Shown here: in pieces, positions 27,224 to 38,914 of the stretch
Layout of the letters: every line of letters starts with the position of its first letter
Position numbering within the stretch: the first letter of the stretch is position 1
NCBI GenBank assembly: GCA_016714785.1
Contig: JADKCC010000002.1
Coordinates: forward strand, 124,001-188,000
DNA length: 64,000 nucleotides
Source of the DNA: Saprospiraceae bacterium
GTDB taxonomy: Bacteria; Bacteroidota; Bacteroidia; Chitinophagales; Saprospiraceae
Direction of reading: 5' to 3'
Position numbers and translations under genes: made by a program
The notes under the pieces: model-generated
Database searches by the model: none
Told to the model about the DNA's origin: nothing
The model's input: only the letters and a program-made list of their open reading frames with translations

Positions 27224-27877
27224 TTATTTTTTATCTTTTTTCTTAAAATCCCCTCTTCTCCATGCATCTATAAAATTTTTCCATGCTATTGGGTTGAAGA
27301 TATTTTGAGGTTTCATTTGTCCAGTATAGACATAATCGGTTGCCTGTTGTTTAAGAACTAAACTTGTAGTTTCTCGGCCATCCACCGGTACTGAATATCT
27401 AATTTCTTTCATTTTTTCATCGGCAAGATTGGCCATTGCGTTTTCTCTTAATTCATTGGAAATATCAATAGCCAAAAATTCTTGTTTGAAATGTTCTTTA
27501 CTTGGCCATGGCATTATTACTGCTTCTGGAAGTAAGTAATTATCTTCGGTCATTATCTGAACCCAAGTATATCTGTCTGAAATTAATTTTTCAGGAATTT
27601 TTATTTCAACTGTTTTATATCCTATACGTGAAAAAACAACGGTTTCACCCGCTAAAGCCACTAACGCAAAAAATCCATCATACTCAGTGTAGGCACCTCT
27701 GCTTGTACCTTTGACCGCCACATTGGTGTAGGGAAGCGGCGCTGGATTACCTTTGTCATCTTCAAATACTACTTTACCTGAAAACTCTACTACCTTTATA
27801 GGTTCCTCTTTTTGTTGAGCATTAGCTTTAGAAAAACCTAAGATAACACATAAAGCTATAAATAATCCAAAACGCAT
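27224..27877 (-). CDS. Exported protein with CarboxypepD_reg-like domain
   Basis: A 217-residue protein with a signal peptide (LFIALCVILGFSKANAQ). Residues about 30-110 form a carboxypeptidase D regulatory-like beta-sandwich (FSGKVVFEDDKGN ... YTNVAVKGTSRGAYTEYDGF ... VFSRIGYKTVEI), the module found at the N-terminus of TonB-dependent receptors and in stand-alone periplasmic proteins. The rest is a charged, helical tail without a known domain. It has no TonB barrel. A TAnnTTTG-like box (TACGTTTG) lies about 54 bp upstream at 27931-27938. Function unknown; surface or periplasmic role likely. Confidence 0.8.
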   Translation of the reverse strand: MRFGLFIALCVILGFSKANAQQKEEPIKVVEFSGKVVFEDDKGNPAPLPYTNVAVKGTSRGAYTEYDGFFALVALAGETVVFSRIGYKTVEIKIPEKLISDRYTWVQIMTEDNYLLPEAVIMPWPSKEHFKQEFLAIDISNELRENAMANLADEKMKEIRYSVPVDGRETTSLVLKQQATDYVYTGQMKPQNIFNPIAWKNFIDAWRRGDFKKKDKK

Positions 27878-28054
27878 AATTGACTAGTTGTTATTAATAA
27901 TAAGGATGAAATTACCAATCTTTATATTTCCAAACGTATAAAACAGTGTAAATATAGTAGTATTCAGCTATTTAACATGGTTTTAACGAATTTTATGGTT
28001 GCTCATTTATTTTTTACCTACAAAAATGTCAATACTGAATAAATTATCTATCTG

Positions 28055-30468
28055 CTAAAAGACCAAAAATCCTAATGCGTTTTCAATGACTTGATCCATT
28101 TTACTCACATAAGTAAATTCCATACCTTTGATATAATCCATAGGAATTTGTTCAACATGTCTTCTATTATCTTCGCAAAGCATTATCTCCTTAATGCCAG
28201 CTCTTCTTGCGGCCAACACTTTTTCTTTAATGCCACCAACTGGCAACACTTTACCACGAAGTGTGATCTCACCAGTCATGGCAAGATATGGTTTGACTGG
28301 TTTGTTTTTGAGTGCAGATGTAATGGCTGTAAGCATCGTTATTCCAGCACTAGGACCATCTTTTGGTATCGCACCTTCAGGTACGTGTATATGTAAATCT
28401 GTTTGCTCAAATGTATCTGGATCTATACCTAATGAAGCAGCATGTGCTTTAATATAACTTAATGCAGTGGTTGCAGACTCCTTCATCACATCTCCTAAAT
28501 TACCAGTAAGTACTAATTTACCTTTGCCTTTACTAGAACTGGCTTCAATAAAAAGAATATCACCTCCTACTCTAGTCCAAGCTAATCCTACAGCAACGCC
28601 GGGTAGATCTACTTTTAAATATTGTTCGTTGTCAAACATGATTGGTCCTAAAGCCTCAATGACATCCGATTCTACCAATTTAGGATTATATTTTTCACTC
28701 ATTGCCACTTTTTTAGCGACACTTCTCATCACACCAGCCAATGTCCTATCTAAAGATCTTACACCGGACTCCCTAGTGTATTTTTGAATTATAAATTGTA
28801 ACAATGATAGAGACAATATAGCAGAATCTGATTTTAATCCATGTTCTAGGGCTTGTTTAGGTACTAAATGTCTTTTAGAAATTTCGACCTTCTCCTCTAA
28901 TGAATAACCACTAACATCAATAATCTCCATTCTATCCAATAGTGCAGGCTGAATAGTGGACAATGAATTTGCTGTAGCTATAAATAAAACTCTAGATAAA
29001 TCATAATCCAAATCCAAATAATTATCATGGAAAGTGCTATTCTGCTCTGGGTCCAAAACTTCTAGTAAAGCTGAAGAAGGATCGCCTCTGAAATCTTTGC
29101 CTAGCTTGTCTATCTCATCCAAAATAAAAACAGGATTAGACGATTTTGCTTTTTTAATGGATTGAAGTATTCGTCCTGGCATTGCACCTATGTATGTTTT
29201 GCGATGGCCTCTTATTTCACTTTCGTCATGCAATCCACCGAGAGACATACGTATAAACTGTCTGCCCAATGCTGTAGCAATCGACTTACCTAAACTAGTT
29301 TTTCCTACACCAGGAGGGCCAACCAAACATATAATTGGTGCCTTCATATCTCCCTTCAGTTTCAAAACAGCAAGGTGTTCGATGATTCTTTTTTAACATC
29401 TTCCAGTCCAAAATGATCTTTATCAAGTACAGCTTTGACCTTTTTTAGGTTGAAAATATCTTTAGTGACTTCATCCCATGGCAGATCAAGCATTAACTCA
29501 AGATAATTTAGTATTACTGAGTATTCTGCTATCTGTGGATTGATCCGTCTTGCTTTTATAATTTCTCTATCAAAAGCATCTTTGGCATCCTTTGGCCATT
29601 TTTTCTTGTCTGATAGTAGTTGCAGTCTATTGAGCTCTTCCTCTTGTGGATTACCACCTAATTCTTCCTGAATGGTTTTCAGTTGTTGGTTGAGGAAATA
29701 TTCTTTTTGCTGCTTTTCGAGATCACCACGTACTTTAGACTCTATTTGGTCCTTGATTTCAAGCAACTGCAACTCACCGTTCATCACATTCATCACTAAA
29801 TGTGCTTTGGCCATATAATCATCTGTCTCTAATATTTCTTGCTTTTTAGCTACACCCATATTCATATTGGACGCGATAAAGTTGAGCATAAAGCCATTGT
29901 TTTTGATATTTTTCAACATCATATTGGCTTCTGTAGGAATATTGGGAGATAATTCTACTATTTTTTTAGCAAAATCTCTAATAGTGGACATAATGGCGTT
30001 AAACTCTACATTTTTGGTAGGTACAGCATCTTCAATAATGTTTACAGTAGCTTCAAGCATTTTATCATTTGCTAGAAAGATACCGGGAGTAAATCTTTTT
30101 CTTCCTTGGAGGATAGCTGTAGTACTACCATCGGGCATTTTAAGTATCTTCATAATTCTAGCCACGGTACCTACAGCATGCAAACCCTCTTGGTCTGGAT
30201 CTTCACTTTCCATGTCCTTTTGGGTGAGCACACCTAAGAGTTTATCTCCTTTTTCAGCTTTCTGTAATGCTTTGATAGACTTGTCTCTACCGACGGTGAT
30301 CGGGATAACAATACCTGGAAAAAGCACTGTATTCTTAAGTGCTAATATAGGCATCACGTCCTTATACACATCATCAAACTTGAGTTCATCATCTCCCATA
30401 CTAAATACCGGGATGATATCTCCTTCTTCTTGCATATCGTCCATCATATATAAATTTCTGTCAAACAT
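28055..30468 (-). CDS. lon: ATP-dependent Lon protease (one frameshift)
   Basis: An 804-residue Lon when one base is restored to the T run at 29389-29394 (plus strand). The two frames then join as DVKKRIIEHLAVLKLKG, a conserved Lon sequence. The N-terminal substrate-binding domain, the AAA+ module with Walker A GPPGVGKTS and Walker B VFILDEIDK, and the protease domain with catalytic serine in PKDGPSAG and lysine in IKEKVLAARRAG are all present. It degrades damaged and regulatory proteins in the cytoplasm. The length is one short of a multiple of three, as expected for one deletion. As the enzyme is widely conserved, a sequence error is more likely than a real break. Confidence 0.95.
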
Positions 30469-30678
30469 CTGATTTTCCTATTAAGTAAATAGATATGTCA
30501 ATATATATACCAAACGTAAAAAATGCTAAAAAGGTATCAAAATGGCAGAGAATCGAAATGGCCTTTGGACAAAGTGTCAGAAGGTGTAGGAAAAAATATT
30601 TTAGAATGAGGTTTTAAAAAACAACTCTACATCAAATAAGTAATAATCACTTCTTAAAGTAGAATTCTATATATTATA

Positions 30679-31892
30679 TTAGTTTAGGCTTTTTTGTAAT
30701 CCAAGCTTTATGTTCGGAAGTAAGATATCTGACTCTTTCCGGAATTTGTTTAAATCATCATTTAATTTTATAAAATTTAGATCACAGAATATTCCAAGAC
30801 CACCATATTTATCTAAATCTTTACCATAAAATATTTTTGTTCCAAAATCATAATACCATTGTTTATTGTCTTCCAGTTTATATAATCTTTTATAAGAGTC
30901 GTTACCGCTCACAGAAGTATCATAATTGACATTGAAATAAAAACTCAAGAAGTTTTTGAAAACAACTGCTTCTCCTCCTCCTTTAATTTGAACCATTTTA
31001 AAAGCAAATTTATCATTACCGTCGAATCCAATAGTCTCTTTGTCGTTATAAGTGATGGAATAATTAAAACCGATAAAGCTAAATATACCAGTATTACTTT
31101 TACTTGAATAATTAACATTTCCCTTTAAGTTCATGCCATATCTACTATTTTCTGGTAAAATTAATGTACGAATCGATGCAGTATCACTGACACTGTTTCC
31201 AACAAAAATACCAAGATTATGAACACCAAATCCTTCAATTTTGGCGGAACCCAACATCTGAATATTAGGTTTGTAATAATTATCAAGGCCTGAAATAAGA
31301 GGTAGCGTGGAAACTTCTGATTTAGCTTTCTCATTAGGTTCAATGGCCTTTTTAATAGTCATTAATTCTGAATTAGCTTTTTCATTAAAAATCTTGATAG
31401 AGTCTCGATATGCTAATATATTAATTTTTATATGATTTAACAGATGTATTGAGTCACATTCTTCGATATTGTCCTTCAATTTGATAGTAATTTCTTTAAA
31501 ATCGTTCAATTTATTTATAAAGAGCATATAGTCTAAAATAAATTTTGATTTATTGAATCAGTACCGAAGATGTATTTTTCTAAAAGTTTTGTTGTTAATG
31601 TGGAAAAGTGAATTAATTTATTTGTTTCTACATTTACTTCATTGGCAGCTTCTTGCAATTCTTTTTTTGTTAATGCTAATTTTACCGCTTCATTAATTTC
31701 ATTAGAACTTGATGTATTATATGTATCAGACTGATCAAGATTACATTTGAAAGTTGAATTTGTCGCATTTGTATTCTGAAGAGTTGTAGAAGTTCTTAAA
31801 AAGATTGCATTCTGACTAGATTGTGATTTTAAAATTTCAGGAAAAGTGAAAGAAATTAATGAAATAATTAGGTACAAAAATTGGTTTTTCAT
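30679..31892 (-). CDS. Exported hypothetical protein, coiled coil plus beta-rich C-terminus (one frameshift)
   Basis: A protein of about 404 residues if one base is restored to the T run 31543-31546 (plus strand); the frames then join as SINQKFILDYMLFINKL. It starts with a signal peptide (LYLIISLISFTFPEILKSQS). The middle 100 residues are helical and charged; the last 200 are beta-rich with alternating patterns (GTKIFYGKDLDKYGGLGIF) that resemble an outer-membrane barrel. It ends GLQKSLN with no sorting domain. It is divergently placed from the ECF sigma gene at 31997 and may be part of that module's target set. I do not recognise the family. Confidence 0.6.
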
Positions 31893-31996
31893 GATATCTG
31901 TATTTAAAAATTATGAATAATGACCTTTATGAAAATTAATATATAAAAGTAACCTTCATAATTCAATATTTTTTATCTTCACCCTGTCAAAACCCA

Positions 31997-32560
31997 ATGA
32001 TCAGCGTGATAGACTGGATCCAAAAAATCAAAACCAACGAAAATGAAGCAATTAAAGAGATTTATATGCTTTGTAAATCGGAATGTCTGCAATGGTTACA
32101 AAAAGAGTATAATTGCACCAAAGACGATGCCATGGATATTTTTCAGTTGTCGATCATGATTTTATATGACAATATTAAAACCCAAAAGCTGAAAATATTG
32201 ACGTCCAATCTTAAGACTTATGTATTTGGTATAGCTCGAAATAAAGCGCTAGAATTACATAGAAGTCGTCAAATACCTGTGACGGATGATTATTTATCCT
32301 TTGTTGCTTCTTATGTCATAGATGAAGATAATAATGTCAATGAAGACCAAATTAATATGGTATGCCAATCTCTAGATGAATTAGGAGATCCTTGCAAAAC
32401 GGTTCTTGTACAATATTATTATCATGATAAAAGTATGGATGAAATAACACTTATGATGAGCTATAAAAATGCCGATACGACTAAAAACCAAAAATATAAG
32501 TGCTTGAAAAGGTTACAAAACATATATTTTAGTCATAAACAAAAAAGTATTAAAGATTGA
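31997..32560 (+). CDS. ECF-type RNA polymerase sigma factor
   Basis: A 187-residue sigma-70 family protein. Region 2 is visible around DAMDIFQLSIMILYDNI and TYVFGIARNKALELHR, and region 4 near the C-terminus (LGDPCKTVLVQYYYHDKSMD...). The lack of a long linker makes it an extracytoplasmic function sigma. It is followed with a 4-bp overlap by a small one-helix membrane protein with an anti-sigma look and then a CHAT lipoprotein. It probably directs transcription of its own operon in response to an envelope signal. The ATG at 31997 gives the usual start. Confidence 0.88.
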   Translation: MISVIDWIQKIKTNENEAIKEIYMLCKSECLQWLQKEYNCTKDDAMDIFQLSIMILYDNIKTQKLKILTSNLKTYVFGIARNKALELHRSRQIPVTDDYLSFVASYVIDEDNNVNEDQINMVCQSLDELGDPCKTVLVQYYYHDKSMDEITLMMSYKNADTTKNQKYKCLKRLQNIYFSHKQKSIKD

Positions 32561-33215
32561 GAAGCTCAGAGAAAGATTTGATGTTGCTGGATGGATACAT
32601 TAAAGGTAGATTGGATGTAGATGTCACATCAGAATTTGAGATGCGCCTTGTCCATGAGAGAGACTTAAAGGCAGATCTTGAAGACTTGAAAGAGTTGCAT
32701 CAAGGTATGCGGGTAAAAGCATTGTTGGAGAAACTGGAAATGATGAAAGGATGGGAAAATGATATGGTAGGAGAAGTATCTATCGCAAAAATTCTGTTTC
32801 AATAGTAGCTATAAGAAAATGGATGGCAGCGGCTAGTATTGTACTTTTATTGGTAGCCGTGTGGTTAATAGAAAAAAGAGAAAAAGTTTACAATGTGCAT
32901 TATGCAATTTTTGAAGATAAACAATTTGAAAATGAATTAATATTGCATAGCACTAAACGAGCCATAAAGCAAGATATTATTTTATCAGCTGATCAGCGCA
33001 AAGCATATGAATTATATGGTTTGATGCTATTTGAAGAAGCTTCCCCTTTGTTATTAAAGTTATGGAACACAAAGTCAGATACCCTTGCATTATTCTCTCA
33101 TGGAGTATGTGAAATGGGACTTGGACACGAAAAAACAGGAAGACAAATATTTATAAAATCAGAATTGACAAGATACCAAGATAAAATTAGAAAGTTTGAT
33201 AAAATTGTAAAATAG
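32557..33215 (+). CDS. Anti-sigma-like single-pass membrane protein (one frameshift)
   Basis: A protein of about 219 residues if one A is restored to the A run 32787-32791; the frames then join as VSIAKNSVSIVAIRKWM. The cytoplasmic N-terminal 90 residues (LDGYIKGRLD...FEMRLVHERDLKADLEDL) resemble anti-sigma factor N-termini. One membrane helix follows (AAASIVLLLVAVWLI), and a periplasmic region of about 105 residues with a short TPR-like stretch. A TTG start at 32557 overlaps the sigma stop by 4 bp; the ATG at 32581 is an alternative. It probably holds the sigma factor at the membrane. It lacks the HCC zinc motif. Confidence 0.7.
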
Positions 33216-33216
33216 T

Positions 33217-35950
33217 ATGCCATTAATATTAAGGAGCATTTCGAAAACACTCATACTATTTTATATTTTGTATTTTCTCATGGCTTGTAAAAATTTAAAG
33301 TCAAATTATCCTAGAGTTCTAGGTTCGTCCCAATTAGAATTACTTAATGAAATTGATCTTTTAGCGAACTGTGATCGAAGGCAAGCAATTTCACAGTACG
33401 AAAAATTATTAATCAAAGAAACCGACTTGCCATCTAGAAATTATGTTCATTTTAAGATGAGATCCCTTGCTTACGTTCATAATTTGTATAGTGTTGATAG
33501 TATTCACATTGATAAAAATTATGTTCAGTCCTTAGATAAATTCAGTAAAATATTGATTTATACTGATAGCTTATTATATGGATACAACAAATCTGATTAC
33601 ATGATTGACCCATATTCTGATCAAATGGATCAATTCGGTATAATAGCAAATATTTATTTCTTTGCGATCGGCTTACATTTTAAATATGATTTTCCGAATG
33701 ATAAAAAAGCTTTAGAATACTTTCAAAAAAGTATAGATTCGTACAAAAAACATGGATATAACCGAAATTTTTGTTTATTAGCTGGCGTAGAAGGAATCCA
33801 AAACGCATTCAATGACAGGGAATTTAACGTCGCACATTTGTTTGGAGAATACGCCTATAACATATCGGTTGGTTGTAATTCGGATAGTTTTTCATTATGC
33901 TTAGGTTGGATGGCTCGGGGCTACGGAATCAATACCGATGACAATGATAAATGTTTGGAATATTTAATAAAAGCAAAAGAATTTGGAAATCATCGTGATG
34001 TAATTGTGGCCCAACAAGAAATTCTAAAATATTTATCGTACTTTCATTATGGTTTAGACTCAATATCATTCAAAAATATCTCACTGCCTTTGTAGCAAAT
34101 AGTAACAAATATGGAGATAAAATGAACCTAAAAAGAAGTTTGGCATATTATGAATTGCAAGAAAGTAATTACCAAAACGCAATCAAATATTACCATGAAG
34201 CTATAAAATTTTACGATAATAAAAAACGATATGATCCAGCATTGTTGTTAACGATTTATTTATATTTATCTGAAGCATATCGGGAGAATGGAGAATTTGA
34301 CAAGGCCATTAATTATAGATTAAAAGGATATGAATTATCTGACCCAAAACTTCAGAATTTAGATACATTGTATAAAAAATTTATTGATTCCATAGCATAT
34401 ATTAATCCAACAATAAATTACATCTTAGGCAATGACATTTGTGTGATTTTGTCCAAAAGGTATGAGAAAAGTAAGAATATAACAGATTTGAAACTTGCTT
34501 TGAAGTTTATGGAGCTTTCACTACTTCCCCAAAATAGTCCCGTTCAATCCAGTGATGAATCTAAAGAACTTACTGTTTTTAACGATTACGCCAGATATTA
34601 TATTGATAATGCTATACCGCTCATTTTTAGATTGTATAAGTTGACAGGAAGTCAAATTTATATCAATAAATATATAGAACTTATTGCTTACAATAAAGCT
34701 AAAGTAAGTACAGCTAATAATCAAGAGATTGCTAATAAATATGGAGTTAATGAAAAATTGTATATGAAAGAAAAATATCTAAATTCTCGTATTTCAATGA
34801 TCAAATCTACACAAAATTTTGGATACGACAGCATCAGTAGTTGGACACAGCAATTGCAAAAGATTTATGTTGAATATTCAAAGCACTACCCTGAGTATAT
34901 ATGTGAAACGCGCCAATCAAAAGCAAAATCAGTGTCATATTTGCAATCAATATTGCCTAAAAATACAGCATGTATTCAATATGATATCGTAGATAATAAA
35001 GTGTATATATTTTATTTTACAAAGAATAGAGCTGATATCGAAGTAAAACATTATGATAAGGCTGATCTTCTTAGTTTGTATAAATATCAGTCTGGCGAAA
35101 TTGAGTTGGATTCTATTTATTTTAAACTTTCTTTAGAAGTGTTTAGAAATTTAATCCGGAATCACTTCAAGAAATAAATAATATTATGATTGTTGCAGAT
35201 GACGAATTACATAGGCTGAGTTTTGATGCATTGGCAATGAATTTTAAAAGAGAACTTGCCATTAACCAGCATTCGTTTAGTTATTTGATACATATAGATA
35301 GATGTACAGGCCCCAAAACGAAAGTTAAAATAACCAATGACAATACTGCTTTATTTTCGTTTTCTGATCCAGAAACCATAAAGGAAGGTAGTAACTCTGA
35401 TGTCCCGGAACTAGGTGGTACGTATAAGGAAGTAACAAATATTGCTCAAAAGCTACAACTAACTCACAAATATTGTGGGCTAAATGCCACTAAAATTAGA
35501 TTTATGAATTATTACGAAAACAAAAAAATTAATCATATCCATCTTGCAGTACACGGTTATGCAGACGAAAAAAAACAACACTTAGCATACTTATTGTTTA
35601 GGAATGATTCAAATACAACATTTTTCGATACTGTTTATACATATGATATAGAAGCAATGAACGCTTCAGTTCAGTCTGTCATACTTAGTGCCTGCCAAAC
35701 CCATTATGGTAAAATTATGCATCAAGAAGGAACCATCACACTGGCAAGATCTTTTTTGAATAATGGGGCTCACCAAGTAATATCCACATTATGGGTAGTC
35801 GATGATCAATCAACTGCCCATATGATGGACCATATTTATAAAGATGTAACAGAGATAAACTTAAATGCCGTCCATGAAGCTAAGCGAAATATGTACCAAT
35901 CTGGAAAATATAGCATAGATCAATGGGCAGGTATTCAGTTGATTAGATAG
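33217..35950 (+). CDS. CHAT-domain protease-like lipoprotein with TPRs (two frameshifts)
   Basis: A protein of about 911 residues if one A is restored at 34072-34076 and one C at 35156-35157. The joins read SFKKYLTAF and LIPESLQEI. The N-terminus is a lipoprotein signal with lipobox LMAC (about residue 24), so the protein should sit in the envelope. Helical TPR-like repeats fill about 50-550 (for example ESNYQNAIKYYHEAIKFY). The C-terminal 250 residues form a CHAT domain, a caspase-like peptidase fold, with the catalytic histidine in HLAVHGYAD (codon 35552) and cysteine in LSACQTH (codon 35693), both intact. It follows the anti-sigma-like gene by 1 bp. CHAT proteases are activated by partner proteins; the target here is unknown. 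Confidence 0.85.
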
Positions 35951-35952
35951 AG

Positions 35953-36580
35953 TTACATTTTGATATAAGTTCCCCAAATATTTGAATTTTCAATTTTATT
36001 GTTAGTGTCAAAATTTTGATTCTTTTTTACAATATCATCAAAACTTTGGGTTTTATCAAAAAGTAAATAGAATCCAATCAAGTCTTCATTAAACATTCGG
36101 TCTTCACCTGACAATTGACTATAAAAACCGTAAAAAGGCACTAAATAATAATACTTTTATCAAGTTCTATATCTATTTTATAACAAGGATAATTTTATCA
36201 TCAAATAAATGGTTGTGTTCTCGTGGTTTGCAAATACGGTTTGGTTTTGTATAAAAAGTATATTCTAGTAAATCAAAATTTATAGGGGAGTAAAATGATT
36301 GATATTGAACATATAAAAAATTTAGTTTATCAAGTTTTACTTCTTTTTCTACAACATCACAATAAAAAACATTGCTACTCTTCAAAATAAGCATATCAGC
36401 TGACATCCAACTATTATTTGGAAATAGTTTCATTTTGTAAGATGCAAATTCTATTTCATCATTTACCTTTAAAGTCTCTTCATTTTGATAATAGTAAAAT
36501 TCATGTAGATCACCATTTTCTAGCTTAACAGTGGTTTTGCCTATAAAATTTACAATAAAGTTTTCTTGTACATCAATCAC
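35953..36580 (-). CDS. Hypothetical protein (two frameshifts)
   Basis: About 209 residues when single bases are restored to the T runs 36155-36158 and 36176-36179 (plus strand). The corrected junctions read ILVIKIDIELDKKYYYLVPFYG. It is soluble, acidic and aromatic-rich with no motif I recognise. The start is uncertain: GTG at 36580 is used, but the frame stays open about 14 codons further. It converges on the CHAT gene, with stops only 2 bp apart. It may be a partner or an unrelated neighbour. Confidence 0.5.
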
Positions 36581-36764
36581 TATACCTTTTAAAAGGCAAC
36601 TACATGTTTGTCTCCCATTTTTTATTATTTTTAAATTGGTTTACTAATACATTTAATTACCAAACAAGACAAAAGTAACCCAACAAAATTAAATAATTTT
36701 TCAGAATGTATAAAAATTTTTGTAATTTTTCTGTTCTTCACAAATTTAGTTATCATTTCCCTCA

Positions 36765-37361
36765 TCACACCAACCTCATCATCGCCCACTGTAAAAGTAC
36801 AATTGTCTTAGCATCTATAATCTTGCCACTTATTAATAAATCCGGAATTTGATCGTATCTATATTCCAAGATCTCTATATCTTCTTGCTCAGATATATCG
36901 CCGCCACCATTGTGTATCTTCATACCATAGTTGTACTCAGCGGAGTAGAAATGGATCTTTTCTTTGTGTGCACCTGGTGTAGCGAATGCTTCATAGATCT
37001 TGGTTACTTCTGTGACTTGGTAACCAGTTTCTTCTTCTATTTCCTTGATGATGGCTTGCTCAGGATTTAATTCGTCGAGCATACCTGCACAGCATTCTAT
37101 GATAAAACCATCTGCATGTCCATTGAGCAAAACGGGTAGCCTGAATTGTCGGATTAATAGAATCTTTCGAACAGATGGATTGTAAAGCAACACTGCTGCA
37201 CCATCACCACTATCGAAAATTTCTCTTGTTTGTTGTTCGGTCCTGCCATCACGTCGAGTATAGTCTATTATATATTCATTGAGTGTGGACCAACCTTTGT
37301 ACAGGGAAGTTTTTTTGAGTATTTTTATATTGCTGGAACTTTCAGGTCTTTCCTTTAGCAT
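36765..37361 (-). CDS. Nudix hydrolase, NudK-like
   Basis: A 198-residue Nudix protein. The Nudix box is GMLDELNPEQAIIKEIEEET with the catalytic KEIEEETGY; the first glutamate of the consensus is replaced by N, with a close acidic residue before it. Overall length and the C-terminal FATPGAHKEKIHFYSAEY stretch resemble GDP-mannose or ADP-ribose pyrophosphatases of the NudK/NudF group. It hydrolyses nucleoside diphosphate sugars. It is 2 bp downstream of an esterase gene on the same strand, which is probably a co-transcribed but functionally unrelated neighbour. Confidence 0.88.
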   Translation of the reverse strand: MLKERPESSSNIKILKKTSLYKGWSTLNEYIIDYTRRDGRTEQQTREIFDSGDGAAVLLYNPSVRKILLIRQFRLPVLLNGHADGFIIECCAGMLDELNPEQAIIKEIEEETGYQVTEVTKIYEAFATPGAHKEKIHFYSAEYNYGMKIHNGGGDISEQEDIEILEYRYDQIPDLLISGKIIDAKTIVLLQWAMMRLV

Positions 37362-37363
37362 GA

Positions 37364-38914
37364 TTAATTTTGAACTATAATTGAAGAAAGGGCAGGAATA
37401 TGTACATTGACATTATGACCAATATTTAGTGATTTGATTATATAGTTTTGATTTTCAGATACTTGTATTTGTATAGGAGAAATAGGGTGTGATGGGAAAA
37501 CCACATGATGACAAGATTGAGGTAGCATAAGCAGAGACCAAAACTGAGGATTTTCCCATGCTGCGTTCGTTCCTGTCCATTGATTGACAAAAGTTTCTGC
37601 AATACTTATATTTATCAAAGTTTCTTCACCTTTAGCGTCCCAAATACTATAAGGTGTTAGCTTTATCTGGTGTATAGGTTCAGTCAAATCCCACAATACT
37701 GTTATTTCTGTAGAATTGGTGTTTTGAGTGATGAAGGTGCCACCAGTTATTTTCCAATCATAATAGGCTGCATTATTAGAAACCGTATGGTATGTTTGTA
37801 CTAATGATGATTCACATACATATTTAAGACCTTCTATAGGATGCTGTATTGGCTTGAGCAATTCTTCGTAAAACCAATTGGAAATGCCAGGAATTATATC
37901 GTTGTATAATGAACTAGATGTTTGTTCATGTACATCATGGCCTCTATTATTATAAGAATAAAATTGGTCTGGTAGATTGATCACATCAGCACGTTGTGAC
38001 ATAGGTAAACTACCATATACATCAGGTAAATCGAATCCAACAATCCATCCAGACACACTACTGAACGGTTGACCTGAGTTATATGGTACTGTATCGTCAT
38101 CTTGACTATGAAACATGACTATCTTTGGGTCAGTAGCAGATTCCATATAAGAAGTAAACCCTACTGCACCGGCTAAACTAAATACGGCTTTAGCTTGTCC
38201 ATTAAAAGTTTTATTATTGCCTACACAATCCAAACATCCCTGATCTGGACAGTTACACGTAGAAAGATCCCAAAAACCACAACCTTGGGTCCAAACATAA
38301 GTAGATGCTGGCCTTTCACTTTCTTTGTCTAGATACGCATTATGCGTAGCTACAAAAGCTCCAGCACTATGTCCACCGATATATATTTGATCGGGGTCAA
38401 TTTTAAAAGTATTACTACCAGCAGCATCGGCTTTAAAAAATCTGACGGCCGATCTGCCATCTTGGACGCCTCGATACACGGCTCTCACAGACAAGTCTTC
38501 ATCAAAGATATTCATACCGAGTCTATAATCAATCACCGCTGTTACAAATCCTCTCTTTGCCAATTCTTGCGCTATGAGTCGAATACTCCAATGATCTTTA
38601 CTACCAGTTATAAACCCTCCACCAAAACAAATAATAACTACGGGTCTTTTACTTAAAGTATCCCCTGATGGTTGAAAAATATTCATGTAAAGGTTTACAT
38701 TAGTGAGACTGAACTCATCGACATTTAGCGGATATCCAGTTAGTGTCTCATAAAACCCTCCACCAGGATTTGGTATTGGAACATTACTGGAAAACAATAC
38801 ATTGGTTGTTTCAGAGACAGTACTAAATAATGGAGAGACATATCGATTGTTTGGTGGTTGTGCAAATGAGAAAAAGGTATAAATAATTCCCCAAAAGATT
38901 AATAAACATCTCAT
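37364..38914 (-). CDS. Secreted alpha/beta hydrolase (esterase-like)
   Basis: A 516-residue exported enzyme with a signal peptide (LLIFWGIIYTFFSFAQ). The hydrolase domain (about 70-350) carries the oxyanion motif FGGGFITGS and the nucleophile elbow GGHSAGAF; the histidine is likely in NNRGHDVHEQ. The last 150 residues form a beta-sandwich region of PKD/Ig type (YDWKITGGTFITQ), probably for substrate or surface binding. No sorting domain is seen at the end. The substrate is likely an ester, perhaps of polysaccharide. The start overlaps the upstream gene's stop by 4 bp (ATGA). Confidence 0.85.
   Translation of the reverse strand: MRCLLIFWGIIYTFFSFAQPPNNRYVSPLFSTVSETTNVLFSSNVPIPNPGGGFYETLTGYPLNVDEFSLTNVNLYMNIFQPSGDTLSKRPVVIICFGGGFITGSKDHWSIRLIAQELAKRGFVTAVIDYRLGMNIFDEDLSVRAVYRGVQDGRSAVRFFKADAAGSNTFKIDPDQIYIGGHSAGAFVATHNAYLDKESERPASTYVWTQGCGFWDLSTCNCPDQGCLDCVGNNKTFNGQAKAVFSLAGAVGFTSYMESATDPKIVMFHSQDDDTVPYNSGQPFSSVSGWIVGFDLPDVYGSLPMSQRADVINLPDQFYSYNNRGHDVHEQTSSSLYNDIIPGISNWFYEELLKPIQHPIEGLKYVCESSLVQTYHTVSNNAAYYDWKITGGTFITQNTNSTEITVLWDLTEPIHQIKLTPYSIWDAKGEETLINISIAETFVNQWTGTNAAWENPQFWSLLMLPQSCHHVVFPSHPISPIQIQVSENQNYIIKSLNIGHNVNVHIPALSSIIVQN

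Noticed and set aside
29867..30472. 201-codon antisense frame inside lon
   Set aside because: Shadow of the conserved Lon N-terminal domain.
33217..35950. Programmed frameshifting in the CHAT gene
   Set aside because: No slippery heptamer with a pseudoknot is evident and the same type of indel hits unrelated genes, so sequence error is simpler.
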